From Roseivirga spongicola (GTDB lineage: Bacteria > Bacteroidota > Bacteroidia > Cytophagales > Cyclobacteriaceae), in assembly GCF_001592965.1 (NCBI RefSeq), contig NZ_LRPC01000031.1, forward strand, positions 62,001-126,000: DNA of 64,000 nucleotides, read 5' to 3'. The translations under genes and the position numbers were made by a program. Below are positions 42,835 through 51,351 of this stretch, piece by piece; the first letter of the stretch is position 1, and each line of letters begins with the position of its first letter. The notes beneath the pieces were generated by a model. It saw only the letters and a program-made list of their open reading frames with translations. It was not told the DNA's origin and ran no database searches.

Positions 42835-44169
42835 TTGAAGAAGGTTTTTATAGTTTTCACGGTTCTTACTTTTTCAGTAAGAGTTTTACCGGCTCAAGAC
42901 GAAAAGCCATTTCAGACAAAAGGTGCTGTGACAATGCGCTATATGTCTACCAATAACAAGGGTGAACTGACTGATTTTAATGCTTTTGTGGGCTATGGTT
43001 CTTATAAGGCAAGTTATAAGCTTAAATCTTGGCTGAGTTTTTCCGGTCAGGTTAATGGAGTTTTTCTGCCAAGCACAGAAAACTTGGAGAAACGAGATGC
43101 TATAACGGGAAGAGGGCCAATTTATGAGGCGAACCTTTTCAATTTAAGAACTATGAGTGCTCATTCTGAGTTTGCACTTCCCGTTCTTAACGCTGAGTTG
43201 AATCACAACGGACAAATACTAACTGTCGGTAGGTTTGTTAAGAATGCTCAAGCTTTAAAAGCTGAGCAATGGCCTTTTCCTAATGCTTTAGAAGGTATTT
43301 GGTATGAGAATTATAAAGCTGAGAATGCCTCGTGGCAATTGGCCATTATACATAAGTCTATGCCAAGATTTTCTGGAGATTTTGAAAAAATAGGGCGCTC
43401 ATTAGGTGTTGCAGGAGTTGGTTTTAATAAAGATGGATCTCCGAGTGGTTACCGCAATAATATAGCATCTGATTTTCTGCTGGTAACCAACTATAATAAG
43501 CTTTTTAGTGGAGGGCTCTCTTTAGATATTTGGAATTATTTGGTTGAGGGGGTGATGAACACCTTCCTAGTTGAACCGAGGTTACAGCTTTCTGAAAGCC
43601 GCTTGAGCATTGCTGCAAAGGTTATGTATCAAGAACGCTTAGGCAGTGGTGGTAATTCCGATCAAAGCAGAACTTATAAGGTAGATCAATCGGCTTTGTA
43701 TTATGGTTTGAGACTTGAGAAGCAATGGGAGGATAATTCAATGCAACTGAATGTTTCTAGAATTAGTGATGCTGGAAGGTTTTTAATGCCAAGAGAATGG
43801 GGCTACGAGCCTTTCTATACTTTTCAAAGAAGAACACGAATTGAAGGTGTTAGGGATGCAATTTCTCTTATGTTTAAGTGGCAAAATGCTTGGTCTGATG
43901 AGCAAATGAGCTATCAATTTACCAGCTCAATCGCCTACAACCGTTTGCCAAAACCGAGTGATGTTGAAAGCAATAAATACAAGTTGCCTTCTCACATTCA
44001 TTGGGATGCTGTTTTAAAAGTTAAGCCCATAAAAAATCTAAGTAGTTTAAGCTTGGAAACATTAGTAGCTTATAGGTTTCTGTCGGACAACTCTATCTCC
44101 GACTCATCAGTGATAATTAATAATGCAGACTTTTTTCATACAGATTTAAGCCTAGTATATAGCTTTTGA
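42835..44169 (+). CDS. Putative outer-membrane beta-barrel (porin-like) protein
   Basis: 444 aa starting at a TTG two bases after the previous stop; no ATG gives a signal peptide as good as MKKVFIVFTVLTFSVRVLPAQ. The mature protein is rich in alternating polar and aromatic strands and ends in LVYSF, as outer-membrane barrels do. It may allow thiosulfate or tetrathionate through the outer membrane, judging from its operon. No family name is certain. Confidence 0.7.
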   Translation: MKKVFIVFTVLTFSVRVLPAQDEKPFQTKGAVTMRYMSTNNKGELTDFNAFVGYGSYKASYKLKSWLSFSGQVNGVFLPSTENLEKRDAITGRGPIYEANLFNLRTMSAHSEFALPVLNAELNHNGQILTVGRFVKNAQALKAEQWPFPNALEGIWYENYKAENASWQLAIIHKSMPRFSGDFEKIGRSLGVAGVGFNKDGSPSGYRNNIASDFLLVTNYNKLFSGGLSLDIWNYLVEGVMNTFLVEPRLQLSESRLSIAAKVMYQERLGSGGNSDQSRTYKVDQSALYYGLRLEKQWEDNSMQLNVSRISDAGRFLMPREWGYEPFYTFQRRTRIEGVRDAISLMFKWQNAWSDEQMSYQFTSSIAYNRLPKPSDVESNKYKLPSHIHWDAVLKVKPIKNLSSLSLETLVAYRFLSDNSISDSSVIINNADFFHTDLSLVYSF

Positions 44170-44248
44170 TATGTTCGGAATCAAAAACTGAGTATTTTGG
44201 TGTATATCCACTTTAGAGAGAATGGTTACTTGAACTTTTTCTAAGGAG

Positions 44249-45268
44249 ATGGGAAAAATGGACAAATTGCTTTTTAGAATTCGGTTATTACTCAGTACAA
44301 TAGTATTGCTTGTTTTCTCTGCATTATTTGGCCTTGTGGCACTGCATATAGGTCTCATTCAGCATAAACCAAATAACCTCGTTTGGAAGCCTAAATCTAT
44401 AACTACCGATTTGGAGGGCGAAGAAAAAGCTTCATTGATCAAGTTAGGATATGATGTAATTACTAGAACTCCTGAGCTTATTGGTCCTTTGGCAGAAAAA
44501 GAGGAAATGCAATTTGCTGGGAATAACCTTACCTGTCAGAGCTGTCATTTAGAAGCCGGAACTAAGCCAGGGTCTGGAAGCTTCGTGGGCGTCTATAACC
44601 GATTTCCTCAATACCGAGGGCGCGAAGACAAAATGGGCACCTTGGAGGAAAGAATTGATGGCTGTATGGAGCGCAGTATGAATGGGCAAAAACTGCCTCA
44701 TAATACACTAGAAATGAAAGGCATGATAGCCTATATGAAGTGGCTAAGTGAAGATGTGCCTGAAGAGAAACTCGCTGAGTATAAGGGGTATGTGGCTATT
44801 GACCTACCTGAAGTAAAGGCAGATCTTTCTAAAGGGGAAACGATTTTTCAGAAGTATTGTATTGTTTGCCATGGAGCAGATGGACAAGGGGTGAGACCAA
44901 ATGAAGGTGCGCTCTATGAGTTTCCACCATTATGGGGCAATGATTCTTACAATCATGGAGCGGGAATGCACCGAGTAATCACCGCTGCAGAGTTCATTAA
45001 ATCCAATATGCCATTTCAACAAGCTACTTACGATAAGCCAGTGTTAACCGATGAAGAGGCCTACCATGTGGCAGCTTACATTAACAGTTTTGATAGACCT
45101 CAGAAGGCAAACCCTGAAGCCGATTTTCCAAAGAAGGAGCTAAAGCCTGTTTCTACACCCTACGGGCCTTGGCGAGATAATTTTTCTGCTGAGCAACATA
45201 AGTATGGCCCTTTTCAGCCTATCATGGAATACTACAAGCTTACTTTTGGTATAGAAAAGAAAAAGTAG
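44249..45268 (+). CDS. Dihaem cytochrome c, TsdA (thiosulfate dehydrogenase)-like
   Basis: 339 aa with an N-terminal membrane anchor (about 13-35). Haem sites CQSCH (96-100) and CIVCH (204-208). RFPQYRGRED and IDGCMERSMNG resemble TsdA. Cys139 lies 39 residues after the first haem His, where TsdA has its unusual Cys axial ligand. TsdA interconverts thiosulfate and tetrathionate in the periplasm. With the persulfide dioxygenases that make thiosulfate nearby, a role in thiosulfate oxidation is plausible. Similarity is judged by eye. Confidence 0.78.
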   Translation: MGKMDKLLFRIRLLLSTIVLLVFSALFGLVALHIGLIQHKPNNLVWKPKSITTDLEGEEKASLIKLGYDVITRTPELIGPLAEKEEMQFAGNNLTCQSCHLEAGTKPGSGSFVGVYNRFPQYRGREDKMGTLEERIDGCMERSMNGQKLPHNTLEMKGMIAYMKWLSEDVPEEKLAEYKGYVAIDLPEVKADLSKGETIFQKYCIVCHGADGQGVRPNEGALYEFPPLWGNDSYNHGAGMHRVITAAEFIKSNMPFQQATYDKPVLTDEEAYHVAAYINSFDRPQKANPEADFPKKELKPVSTPYGPWRDNFSAEQHKYGPFQPIMEYYKLTFGIEKKK

Positions 45269-45272
45269 TCGC

Positions 45273-45632
45273 TTACTGAACCATTAGTGGTAGGCACTCT
45301 GCAGTAAAGTTGTCTTCATTACAATAGTGAATTTCTACTTCTTGGTCTGTAGTTATGATTGGAGGCTTATCTACAGAAGTGATAATTATCTTAGACTTAT
45401 TGCAATGGCCTTTTTGCACTAGCTGCTTGACTAAGCCAAAGTTAGAAGCACTATTGGTAGATATGTTGAAAACGTAAATCTGATACTCCTTCTCAGAGAT
45501 CAGCTTTTCGGCAGCATCAAAGCCGCATGTGTTTATTGAAAGAGGTTTTTCATCAGGCCAATAGTTTTCGATTAAATCCGAAAACAATGTCCTAAGAATC
45601 TCGCGATCCTCCACGAGCAAGATGTTAGTCAT
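45273..45632 (-). CDS. Degenerate response-regulator receiver protein
   Basis: I start at ATG 45632 (MTNILLVEDREILR), where the receiver fold begins; a longer frame adds 17 unlikely residues. The acidic pair Glu-Asp of strand 1 is present. The phosphoacceptor position reads YVFNIST, so Asp is replaced by Asn, and the later Thr/Lys positions (IIITSVDKPP) are roughly kept. It probably cannot be phosphorylated and may act as a pseudo-receiver. It converges on the cytochrome gene with 4 bp between stops. Confidence 0.65.
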   Translation of the reverse strand: MTNILLVEDREILRTLFSDLIENYWPDEKPLSINTCGFDAAEKLISEKEYQIYVFNISTNSASNFGLVKQLVQKGHCNKSKIIITSVDKPPIITTDQEVEIHYCNEDNFTAECLPLMVQ

Positions 45633-45766
45633 AATCTTAGTTTGGTCGGCACAATTTCTTGAGCTCCCACGAAAATATTCCAATAGTTGTTAACAGCAAA
45701 AAAATGTATTTAAAAATTCATACTGGTTGAAGTGCTATAGAATCCTGATATATATCAGTTTATGAG

Positions 45767-45780
45767 GTAACATAGGTTAC
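45767..45780. promoter_or_regulatory. Crp/Fnr-type palindrome upstream of persulfide dioxygenase 2
   Basis: GTAACATAGGTTAC, 59 bp before the ATG at 45839. A second palindrome CTGATATATATCAG lies just upstream at 45745-45758. Confidence 0.65.
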
Positions 45781-45838
45781 GCAAGGCAAATGAGGCTTTT
45801 TCCAACTTTGAGTCATTGATCGGAAAAAGTACTCAGAT

Positions 45839-47245
45839 ATGAAAATAGAACAGATTTACACCCAATGTCTTGCCGAAGCAGCTTACTACATCGAGTCGAA
45901 CGGTGAAGCGGCCATTGTAGACCCTTTGAGAGAAGTTGAGCCATATATTGAAATGGCTAAGCAAAATGGAGCAACCATTAAGTATGTCTTGGAGACTCAC
46001 TTTCATGCAGATTTTGTCTCTGGTCATTTGGATTTAGCCAAGAAAACTGGAGCAACCATTGTTTACGGCCCCACTGCCCAGCCAAACTTTAAAGCTCATG
46101 TAGTAAAAGATGGTGAGGTGCTTCAACTGGGAAATGTAAAGATCAAGGTACTGCACACGCCAGGTCACACTATGGAGTCTTCAACCTTTCTCTTAATTGA
46201 TGAAGCGGGGAAAGAACATTCAATTTTTACAGGTGATACCTTGTTTTTGGGCGATGTTGGCCGGCCAGATCTGGCGGTGAAAACAGATTTGTCTAGAGAA
46301 GATTTAGCAGCTCATTTGTTCGATTCACTTAGAAATAAAATTATGCCCTTAGCAGATGATGTTATTGTTTATCCTGGTCATGGGCAAGGTTCTGCATGCG
46401 GAAAGAACATGAGTTCGGATACTGTTGATACGCTGGGGAATCAGAAGAAATTCAACTATGCACTGAGAGCAGATATGACCAAGGAGGAGTTTGTACAAGA
46501 AGTTACGTCAGACCTTGTCGCGCCACCTCAATACTTCCCTAAAAATGCAGTAATGAACAAAATGGGTTATGAGAGTATCGATCAAATACTTGAGCAAGGT
46601 GTCATTGGTTTAGACGTAAAAGAATTTAAGCAAGTAGTACGAAAGAATAAGGCGCTTATTTTGGATACGCGACCTAAGGAGCAGTTTGCTGAAGGCTTTA
46701 TTCCAAATTCAATATTTATTGGAATTGACGATACGTTCGCGCCTTGGGTGGGTGCTTTGATAACCGATTTAAATACCCCAATTGTATTCTTAGCCGAAGA
46801 AGGAAAAGAAGAAGAAGTAGTGGTTCGCCTCTCTAGAGTAGGCTACGATAACGCCTTAGGCTTTCTGAAAGGTGGCATTAAAGCATGGCGCAATGCAGGT
46901 GAAGAAGTTCAGAGGGTTGAGCAAGTTACAGCAGAAGAGTTTGTATCCATCTTTGAGAATGGGGCGAACTTATTGGATGTGAGGAAAGAGAGCGAATTCG
47001 AATCGCAGCACATTAGGGGAGCAACCAATTTTCCACTAGATTTTATAAACACGAACCTCAAAAATCTAGATAGTCAGAGTAAATGGTATATACACTGCGC
47101 GGGTGGTTACAGATCTATGATAGCCACATCTATTCTTTTATCGTCAGGTTATTACAATGCTGTAAACATAAAAGGAGGCTTTAAAGCGCTCAAAGAGACT
47201 GCTCTGCCAATGACAGAGTTTCAAGAGCAAATCACTATGCTATAG
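45839..47245 (+). CDS. Persulfide dioxygenase-rhodanese fusion (CstB/ETHE1 type), copy 2
   Basis: 468 aa, colinear with copy 1. The iron site (ETHFHADFVSGH, HTPGHTMESS) is retained, the first rhodanese is inactive (LAEEGKEEE) and the second is active (HCAGGYRS). The two genes are clearly paralogous and both have the same upstream palindrome, so they probably respond to the same signal. Retaining two copies could mean different persulfide substrates. A terminator follows at 47272-47296. Confidence 0.9.
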   Translation: MKIEQIYTQCLAEAAYYIESNGEAAIVDPLREVEPYIEMAKQNGATIKYVLETHFHADFVSGHLDLAKKTGATIVYGPTAQPNFKAHVVKDGEVLQLGNVKIKVLHTPGHTMESSTFLLIDEAGKEHSIFTGDTLFLGDVGRPDLAVKTDLSREDLAAHLFDSLRNKIMPLADDVIVYPGHGQGSACGKNMSSDTVDTLGNQKKFNYALRADMTKEEFVQEVTSDLVAPPQYFPKNAVMNKMGYESIDQILEQGVIGLDVKEFKQVVRKNKALILDTRPKEQFAEGFIPNSIFIGIDDTFAPWVGALITDLNTPIVFLAEEGKEEEVVVRLSRVGYDNALGFLKGGIKAWRNAGEEVQRVEQVTAEEFVSIFENGANLLDVRKESEFESQHIRGATNFPLDFINTNLKNLDSQSKWYIHCAGGYRSMIATSILLSSGYYNAVNIKGGFKALKETALPMTEFQEQITML

Positions 47246-47271
47246 TGATTCTGGTTAAGTTGATGGTTGGA

Positions 47272-47303
47272 AACCCCTGCAATACGTGTAGGGGTTCTTT
47301 TTT
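47272..47303 (+). terminator. Intrinsic terminator after persulfide dioxygenase 2
   Basis: AACCCCT (47272-47278) and AGGGGTT (47290-47296) form a 7-bp stem followed by C and six T residues. Confidence 0.85.
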
Positions 47304-47347
47304 GTTTGACTTTCAAACATTTAGGACTAAAAGTATATTTATTGAGT

Positions 47348-47626
47348 ATGATTGAGAAACATGGTTTGTCTTTTGAAGATATAGATAGAATTATTGAGAT
47401 GGCGTGGGAAGATAGGACCCCTTTCGATGCTATTGAACAACAGTTTGGTCTACCTGAGAAAGAGGTTATCAAGTTGATGAGAAGAGAGATGAAACCAAGT
47501 TCCTTCGAAATGTGGAGGGCCAGAGTTCAAGGGAGGAAAACTAAGCATTCAGCACTTCAGTCATCTAAAAAGTTCAGAAGTAATCAGCAGCGTGATATTA
47601 CCAGAAACAAGATTAGTAAAAGGTAA
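47348..47626 (+). CDS. TIGR03643-family small protein
   Basis: 92 aa from ATG 47348; the longer frame from 47267 would run through the terminator. LSFEDIDRIIEMAWEDRTPF and IEQQFGLPEKEVIKLMRREM fit the TIGR03643 helical family, whose second part looks HTH-like. The C-terminus is strongly basic (GRKTKHSALQSS...), suggesting nucleic-acid binding. Function unknown. It converges with rtcB. Confidence 0.75.
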   Translation: MIEKHGLSFEDIDRIIEMAWEDRTPFDAIEQQFGLPEKEVIKLMRREMKPSSFEMWRARVQGRKTKHSALQSSKKFRSNQQRDITRNKISKR

Positions 47627-47672
47627 AAGAGCCTTGCGCTTTAACAAGACTCTTTATTGATTCTAGGCTGTT

Positions 47673-49094
47673 CTAATCCACCTCCCCAAACCTTTCATCC
47701 CCACACATACGGACGATTTTTGGTTCGAAGGTACCAAGTACTTCAACCAAGTCGGTTTGTTGAGCCATTACCTCATGGATGTTTTTATAAACCTGAGGCG
47801 CTTCGTCCAAACCGGAACCGATTAAGGTAACTCCAGCTTTTTTGATGTGCTTTTTCACTTCCTTTTTAGAAAGTGTCTGCTTGGCTTTGGTTCTGGAAAG
47901 TACCCTTCCTGCTCCATGAGAAGCTGAATTGATAGAATCCCCGTTCCCTTTGCCTTTTACAATAAAGCCCGGTGAGGTCATTGAGCCTGGGATAATTCCC
48001 AGAACACCTTCACCTGCTGGTGTAGCTCCTTTTCTATGCACAATGATTTCCTTTCCATCCGCATCTTGCTCTTTCCAGGCAAAGTTGTGGTGGTTTTCGA
48101 TCAGTGCCAGTGGTTGCTCACCTAAGGCAGCAGCCAGTCTATCGTGAATCTGGTGATGGCATGCCGAGGCATAGTCACCGGCCAGATTCATAGCTTGCCA
48201 GTATTCCTGACCCGCTTCAGTGTCTAAATCCAACCAAGCCAGATGCTTAGCTTCTCCCGGTAATTTGGTCATATCCATGGCCAGCTTGGTGTAATGCCTT
48301 GCGATATTCGCACCAAGTCCCCTCGATCCCGAGTGGGAGAGTACCGATAAATACTTGCCAACCGGCAGGTTGAATTCATTGATCTCCGAATGAATCTCAG
48401 TAATACCGAATTCCACAAAGTGGTTGCCACCTCCGGAAGAACCGATTTGCTTCCATGCTGTGTCTTTCAAAGATTTCAAAATATTGATTTCGTTGAAAAG
48501 CCCTCGGTCTAACACCTCATGGTCTTTTGGCCTTTTAAATACCGCCTGACCGAATTTGGTGTTCTCCATCAACATGTCCTTCAACTCCTCTGTGTTTTGA
48601 TGCACAAAAGCAGGAGGGACGTCATACATGGTCATGCACATTCTGCAGCCAATGTCTACCCCAACTCCATAAGGGATCACTGCATTCTCAGTTGCCAGAA
48701 CGCCACCAATTGGCAGTCCGTAGCCATGGTGTGCATCCGGCATCAGTGCTCCATACTTAGTCACCGGCAATTTCATGGCAATCTCCATTTGGTTGATTGC
48801 TCCTTGCTCAATGCCGTCTGCCCCATATATATGATATGGTATGCGTTTTTCCCGCAAAGCCAGTGTCTCGTTGTGGTCTTTTTTGATGATCAGCGCCATC
48901 GCCACAGGGCCCCAGGCCTCATGTTTTAGGTAAAGACCAGGGTTTCCGACCACCTTTTTCAACATGGCTTTTTTATGCAATATGGATTTGCCTTTGAAAT
49001 ACTCTTCCATAGCCTTGATTGCCTCGCCAATGGCTCTGCCTTCAGGGAATCCGAGCTTTCTCAGGTCTTTTCCAGTTAATTTTCTCGTTGCCAT
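47673..49094 (-). CDS. rtcB: RtcB RNA ligase
   Basis: About 473 aa from ATG 49094, rather than an upstream TTG. Active-site motifs are complete: GVGVDIGCRM (Asp, Cys metal ligands), SSGGGNHFVEF (Asn, His), LSHSGSRGLG (His) and HRKGATPAGEG with the guanylated His. RtcB joins 2',3'-cyclic-phosphate and 5'-OH RNA ends, using GTP and Mn, as in tRNA splicing and repair of ribotoxin cuts. An N-terminal extension of about 70 residues precedes the usual start. The gene overlaps the TPR gene by 19 bp, with slipin and tRNA-like elements upstream on the same strand, suggesting an RNA-repair operon. Confidence 0.95.
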   Translation of the reverse strand: MATRKLTGKDLRKLGFPEGRAIGEAIKAMEEYFKGKSILHKKAMLKKVVGNPGLYLKHEAWGPVAMALIIKKDHNETLALREKRIPYHIYGADGIEQGAINQMEIAMKLPVTKYGALMPDAHHGYGLPIGGVLATENAVIPYGVGVDIGCRMCMTMYDVPPAFVHQNTEELKDMLMENTKFGQAVFKRPKDHEVLDRGLFNEINILKSLKDTAWKQIGSSGGGNHFVEFGITEIHSEINEFNLPVGKYLSVLSHSGSRGLGANIARHYTKLAMDMTKLPGEAKHLAWLDLDTEAGQEYWQAMNLAGDYASACHHQIHDRLAAALGEQPLALIENHHNFAWKEQDADGKEIIVHRKGATPAGEGVLGIIPGSMTSPGFIVKGKGNGDSINSASHGAGRVLSRTKAKQTLSKKEVKKHIKKAGVTLIGSGLDEAPQVYKNIHEVMAQQTDLVEVLGTFEPKIVRMCGDERFGEVD

Positions 49095-49600
49095 AATTTC
49101 CAACGTTTCTTTAGTCGTTTGTACTTATTTCGCTTGATGTGGTCTTTCAAATCGTCCACATCATAGTTGTCAAGGGCTTGCATCATACCTTTTCGGTACC
49201 AAGCAATCGCCTTGCTAAATTGACCTTGAGTTTCGGCCACTTTGCCTAGGTTTTCATAGACAAAGGTTTTGTTGAAGCCTTCAACCTTCATGGCTTTATG
49301 CATAAGGTTTTCCAGACCAAGGTATTTCTCATTATCCAGATAGAGCTGCGCGAGATTGACATAAGCACTTCGGTAATCTGGTTTAAATTTTATTGCCAGC
49401 AGATAATGCTGTTCAGCTCCCGCTTTATCATCAAGGCCGTATTGAAGTAGGCAAGCCATTCTAAAATGAAGTTTGGCACTACCAGGCTCTTCACACAATC
49501 CTCTCTCAAACCATCTTTTGGCCTCATCATCTTGGCCATTATCTATGGCTTGATCTGCCATCTGAATAATACTTTCTATGTATTCTTCGTAAATGTCCAT
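49076..49600 (-). CDS. TPR-repeat protein in the slipin-RtcB operon
   Basis: About 174 aa from ATG 49600 (MDIYEEYIES); the longer frame has no natural N-terminus. Three to four TPR units are visible: DDEAKRWFERGLCEEPGSAK, AGAEQHYLLAIKFKPDYRSA, LGLENLMHKAMKVE and GQFSKAIAWYRKGM. The C-terminus is basic (IKRNKYKRLKKRWK), possibly RNA-binding. As the gene translated immediately before RtcB, it is probably a partner or adaptor for the ligase. No signal peptide is present. Confidence 0.8.
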   Translation of the reverse strand: MDIYEEYIESIIQMADQAIDNGQDDEAKRWFERGLCEEPGSAKLHFRMACLLQYGLDDKAGAEQHYLLAIKFKPDYRSAYVNLAQLYLDNEKYLGLENLMHKAMKVEGFNKTFVYENLGKVAETQGQFSKAIAWYRKGMMQALDNYDVDDLKDHIKRNKYKRLKKRWKLWQREN

Positions 49601-49737
49601 TTTCGTTTGAGAGGGTAAATACCCCTCAGTCCTTCGGACAGCACCCCTAAAGTGGAGCACAGAATCCGCAGCATTGGGAGGTATTCCCTCAGTTTTTATG
49701 TAATTGTTTCATGTTCCTTTTTATCCTCTCTTTGGAC

Positions 49738-49801
49738 GTCATTCCCGTGAAAACGGGAATCTCACCTATCATTCGGAGATCCCCGCCTACGCGGGGATGA
49801 C
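49738..49801. repeat. Paired intergenic hairpin repeat
   Basis: GTCATTCCCGTGAAAACGGGAATCTC type hairpin (ATTCCCG/CGGGAAT) followed by AGATCCCCG-CCTACG-CGGGGATGAC. The outer GTCAT...ATGAC ends also pair. This is a common dispersed Bacteroidota repeat, here inside the gap between the slipin and TPR genes. Confidence 0.7.
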
Positions 49802-49831
49802 ATACCATTAGAGTGGCAGCAGGTAGACCAA

Positions 49832-50926
49832 CTACCTAGAGAAAATCTCCTTCAATTGATCTACCACCTGATTGCCGCCAGAAAGTGAAATGTTGTTGAT
49901 CTTATCTGCGATTCGTTCAACATATTCCATCTCCTTCAATTTGAACAACATGTCGTTGTCTTCCATCAATTTGGCGGTGTTCAACAAGCTTCTGGTAGAA
50001 GCTGTTTCTTCACGTCTGGTAATCACGTTGGCTTGTGCTTGTTTTTGCGCCACCAAAACTTGGTTCATGATGTTTCTCAATTCACCGGAAAGTATAATGT
50101 CCTTGACACCACAATCCCTGATTTCAATTCCCAGAGTTTCGGCTTTGCTCTTCAGAACTTCCAGTACATATTCTGCAATCGCAGATTTTTGCTCTAGCAG
50201 TTCGTCAAGCGTGTAGTTGCCAATGTATTCCCTCAAAGCTAACTGCATCAATACATAGAGCTGTTTTTCAGCATCCTTGTTGTCGATAAGAAATTTCTCA
50301 ATATCAACCACTTTGTATTGGCAGTAGAAGTTGATTCTCAAACCGGCTTTGTCTTTGGTGAGAATTTCCTGACCAGAAATTTCCATTTGAAGCTTCCTCA
50401 TATCAGCCTTCAAAACATTGATGGCGGTGGTGTTTTTCCAGAAGTAGTAAGTGCCTTTATCAAGCGTTTTTTCCAACTTTCCATCTATCATCAAGAGTCC
50501 TTTTTCGTAAGATTCAACTACGTAAACTCTGATGTGTCTTAGCAAATCGGTGCTGGTAAACACAGCTTTGCTAATGTCTTGCGAAATGTTGAAATCGCTT
50601 AGGTCTACTCTGGTGAAAGTGTATTCCACCAAACCTTTCCAGAAAGCATACTTTCCTACAGTCAAAACTTGTTTGAACTTGCCGTCAGCATATTGAATGA
50701 CAATCTCATTGTCTTTCACGTCTACTACTTCAAGCATTGAAGCCAAGGCTTCATCCTTCAAAAGGATGTTTAAGTTTTTAGAAGAGTAGAACTGATCGGT
50801 AAGGTTGTAAACCATTACAGTGTCCGCTAGCGATAACCAAGTAGTACCTGCGGTGATCACTTTGCGGTAATCTCCATTTCTGAAAACCAAACCGACTTTT
50901 CCATCGTTGATTCGTATTCTTTTCAT
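49832..50926 (-). CDS. Slipin/SPFH (band 7) family protein
   Basis: 364 aa without a transmembrane segment, unlike most stomatins. The SPFH core lies at about 160-300 (LTKDKAGLRINFYCQYKV, IRDCGVKDIILSGELR), followed by a short coiled helix (NVITRREETASTRSLLNT). The N-terminal half repeats a unit G-x-V/I-x-x-x-x-G-x-x-x-x-V/L-x-x-G-x-Y-x-F-W-K at residues 8-30, 72-97 and 139-164. Slipin-RtcB neighbours are known in bacterial RNA-repair operons, where SPFH proteins may scaffold the ligase. The upstream 350 nt are hairpin-rich and tRNA-like. Confidence 0.85.
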   Translation of the reverse strand: MKRIRINDGKVGLVFRNGDYRKVITAGTTWLSLADTVMVYNLTDQFYSSKNLNILLKDEALASMLEVVDVKDNEIVIQYADGKFKQVLTVGKYAFWKGLVEYTFTRVDLSDFNISQDISKAVFTSTDLLRHIRVYVVESYEKGLLMIDGKLEKTLDKGTYYFWKNTTAINVLKADMRKLQMEISGQEILTKDKAGLRINFYCQYKVVDIEKFLIDNKDAEKQLYVLMQLALREYIGNYTLDELLEQKSAIAEYVLEVLKSKAETLGIEIRDCGVKDIILSGELRNIMNQVLVAQKQAQANVITRREETASTRSLLNTAKLMEDNDMLFKLKEMEYVERIADKINNISLSGGNQVVDQLKEIFSR

Positions 50927-51275
50927 TTTTACAATGGTTGTGAGGTTTCCCTCGGTTAAACATTTATTTATCGCTATTGGCCAAATAGTTTCGTTTTATG
51001 AAAGGTTGAACAGTTTTGCCATCTATCCAAAGCGAGGTGTTTATTGAGTCTGAATTCAGAAGTGAGTTCTAGAGTCAGGGGAATTTGCTTGGAACTGAAG
51101 TTCGCAACGTCTTCCTGTGACAGCAGAAGTCAAATCTTGCATCGGGCGATATCCTAAACCACCTTGGCTTTTTCAAAACTTTCCTCATCTACCGAAGTAG
51201 GTAAGGGGCAAACTGAATCTTCCTTTCAGTATTGGCATCGGTTTTTAAAGAAGACCCGATGAACTTCTGAAAATG
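50927..51275 (-). ncRNA. Hairpin-rich leader upstream of slipin
   Basis: On the minus strand this gap folds into successive hairpins: CATCGG/CCGATG, CTGAA/TTCAG, CTAC-TTCG-GTAG with a UUCG tetraloop, and the palindrome TCTGAATTCAGA. No ORF is supportable. It directly follows the tRNA-like elements in the same direction. It is either a structured 5' leader of the slipin mRNA or part of a longer RNA including the tRNA-like domains. Boundaries are not resolved. Confidence 0.45.
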
Positions 51276-51335
51276 GATTTTTAGTCCATTTACCATGTTA
51301 AAAGCATGGTGCTCTACCAACTAAGCTACTACCCC
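51276..51335 (-). tRNA. tRNA-Lys(UUU)-like 5' half with aberrant T-arm
   Basis: From 51335 downwards: acceptor strand GGGGTAG, TA, canonical D-arm GCTT-AGTTGGTA-GAGC, A, anticodon arm CCATG-CTTTTAA-CATGG (anticodon TTT, 51300-51302). Then comes a hairpin ATGGA-CTAAAAA-TCCAT in place of the T-arm. No sequence pairing with GGGGTAG follows. The missing T-arm and CTACCCC strand lie upstream at 51352-51376. It is either half of a permuted tRNA or a decayed copy. Confidence 0.65.
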
Positions 51336-51351
51336 ATTTCTCATTCAATTG

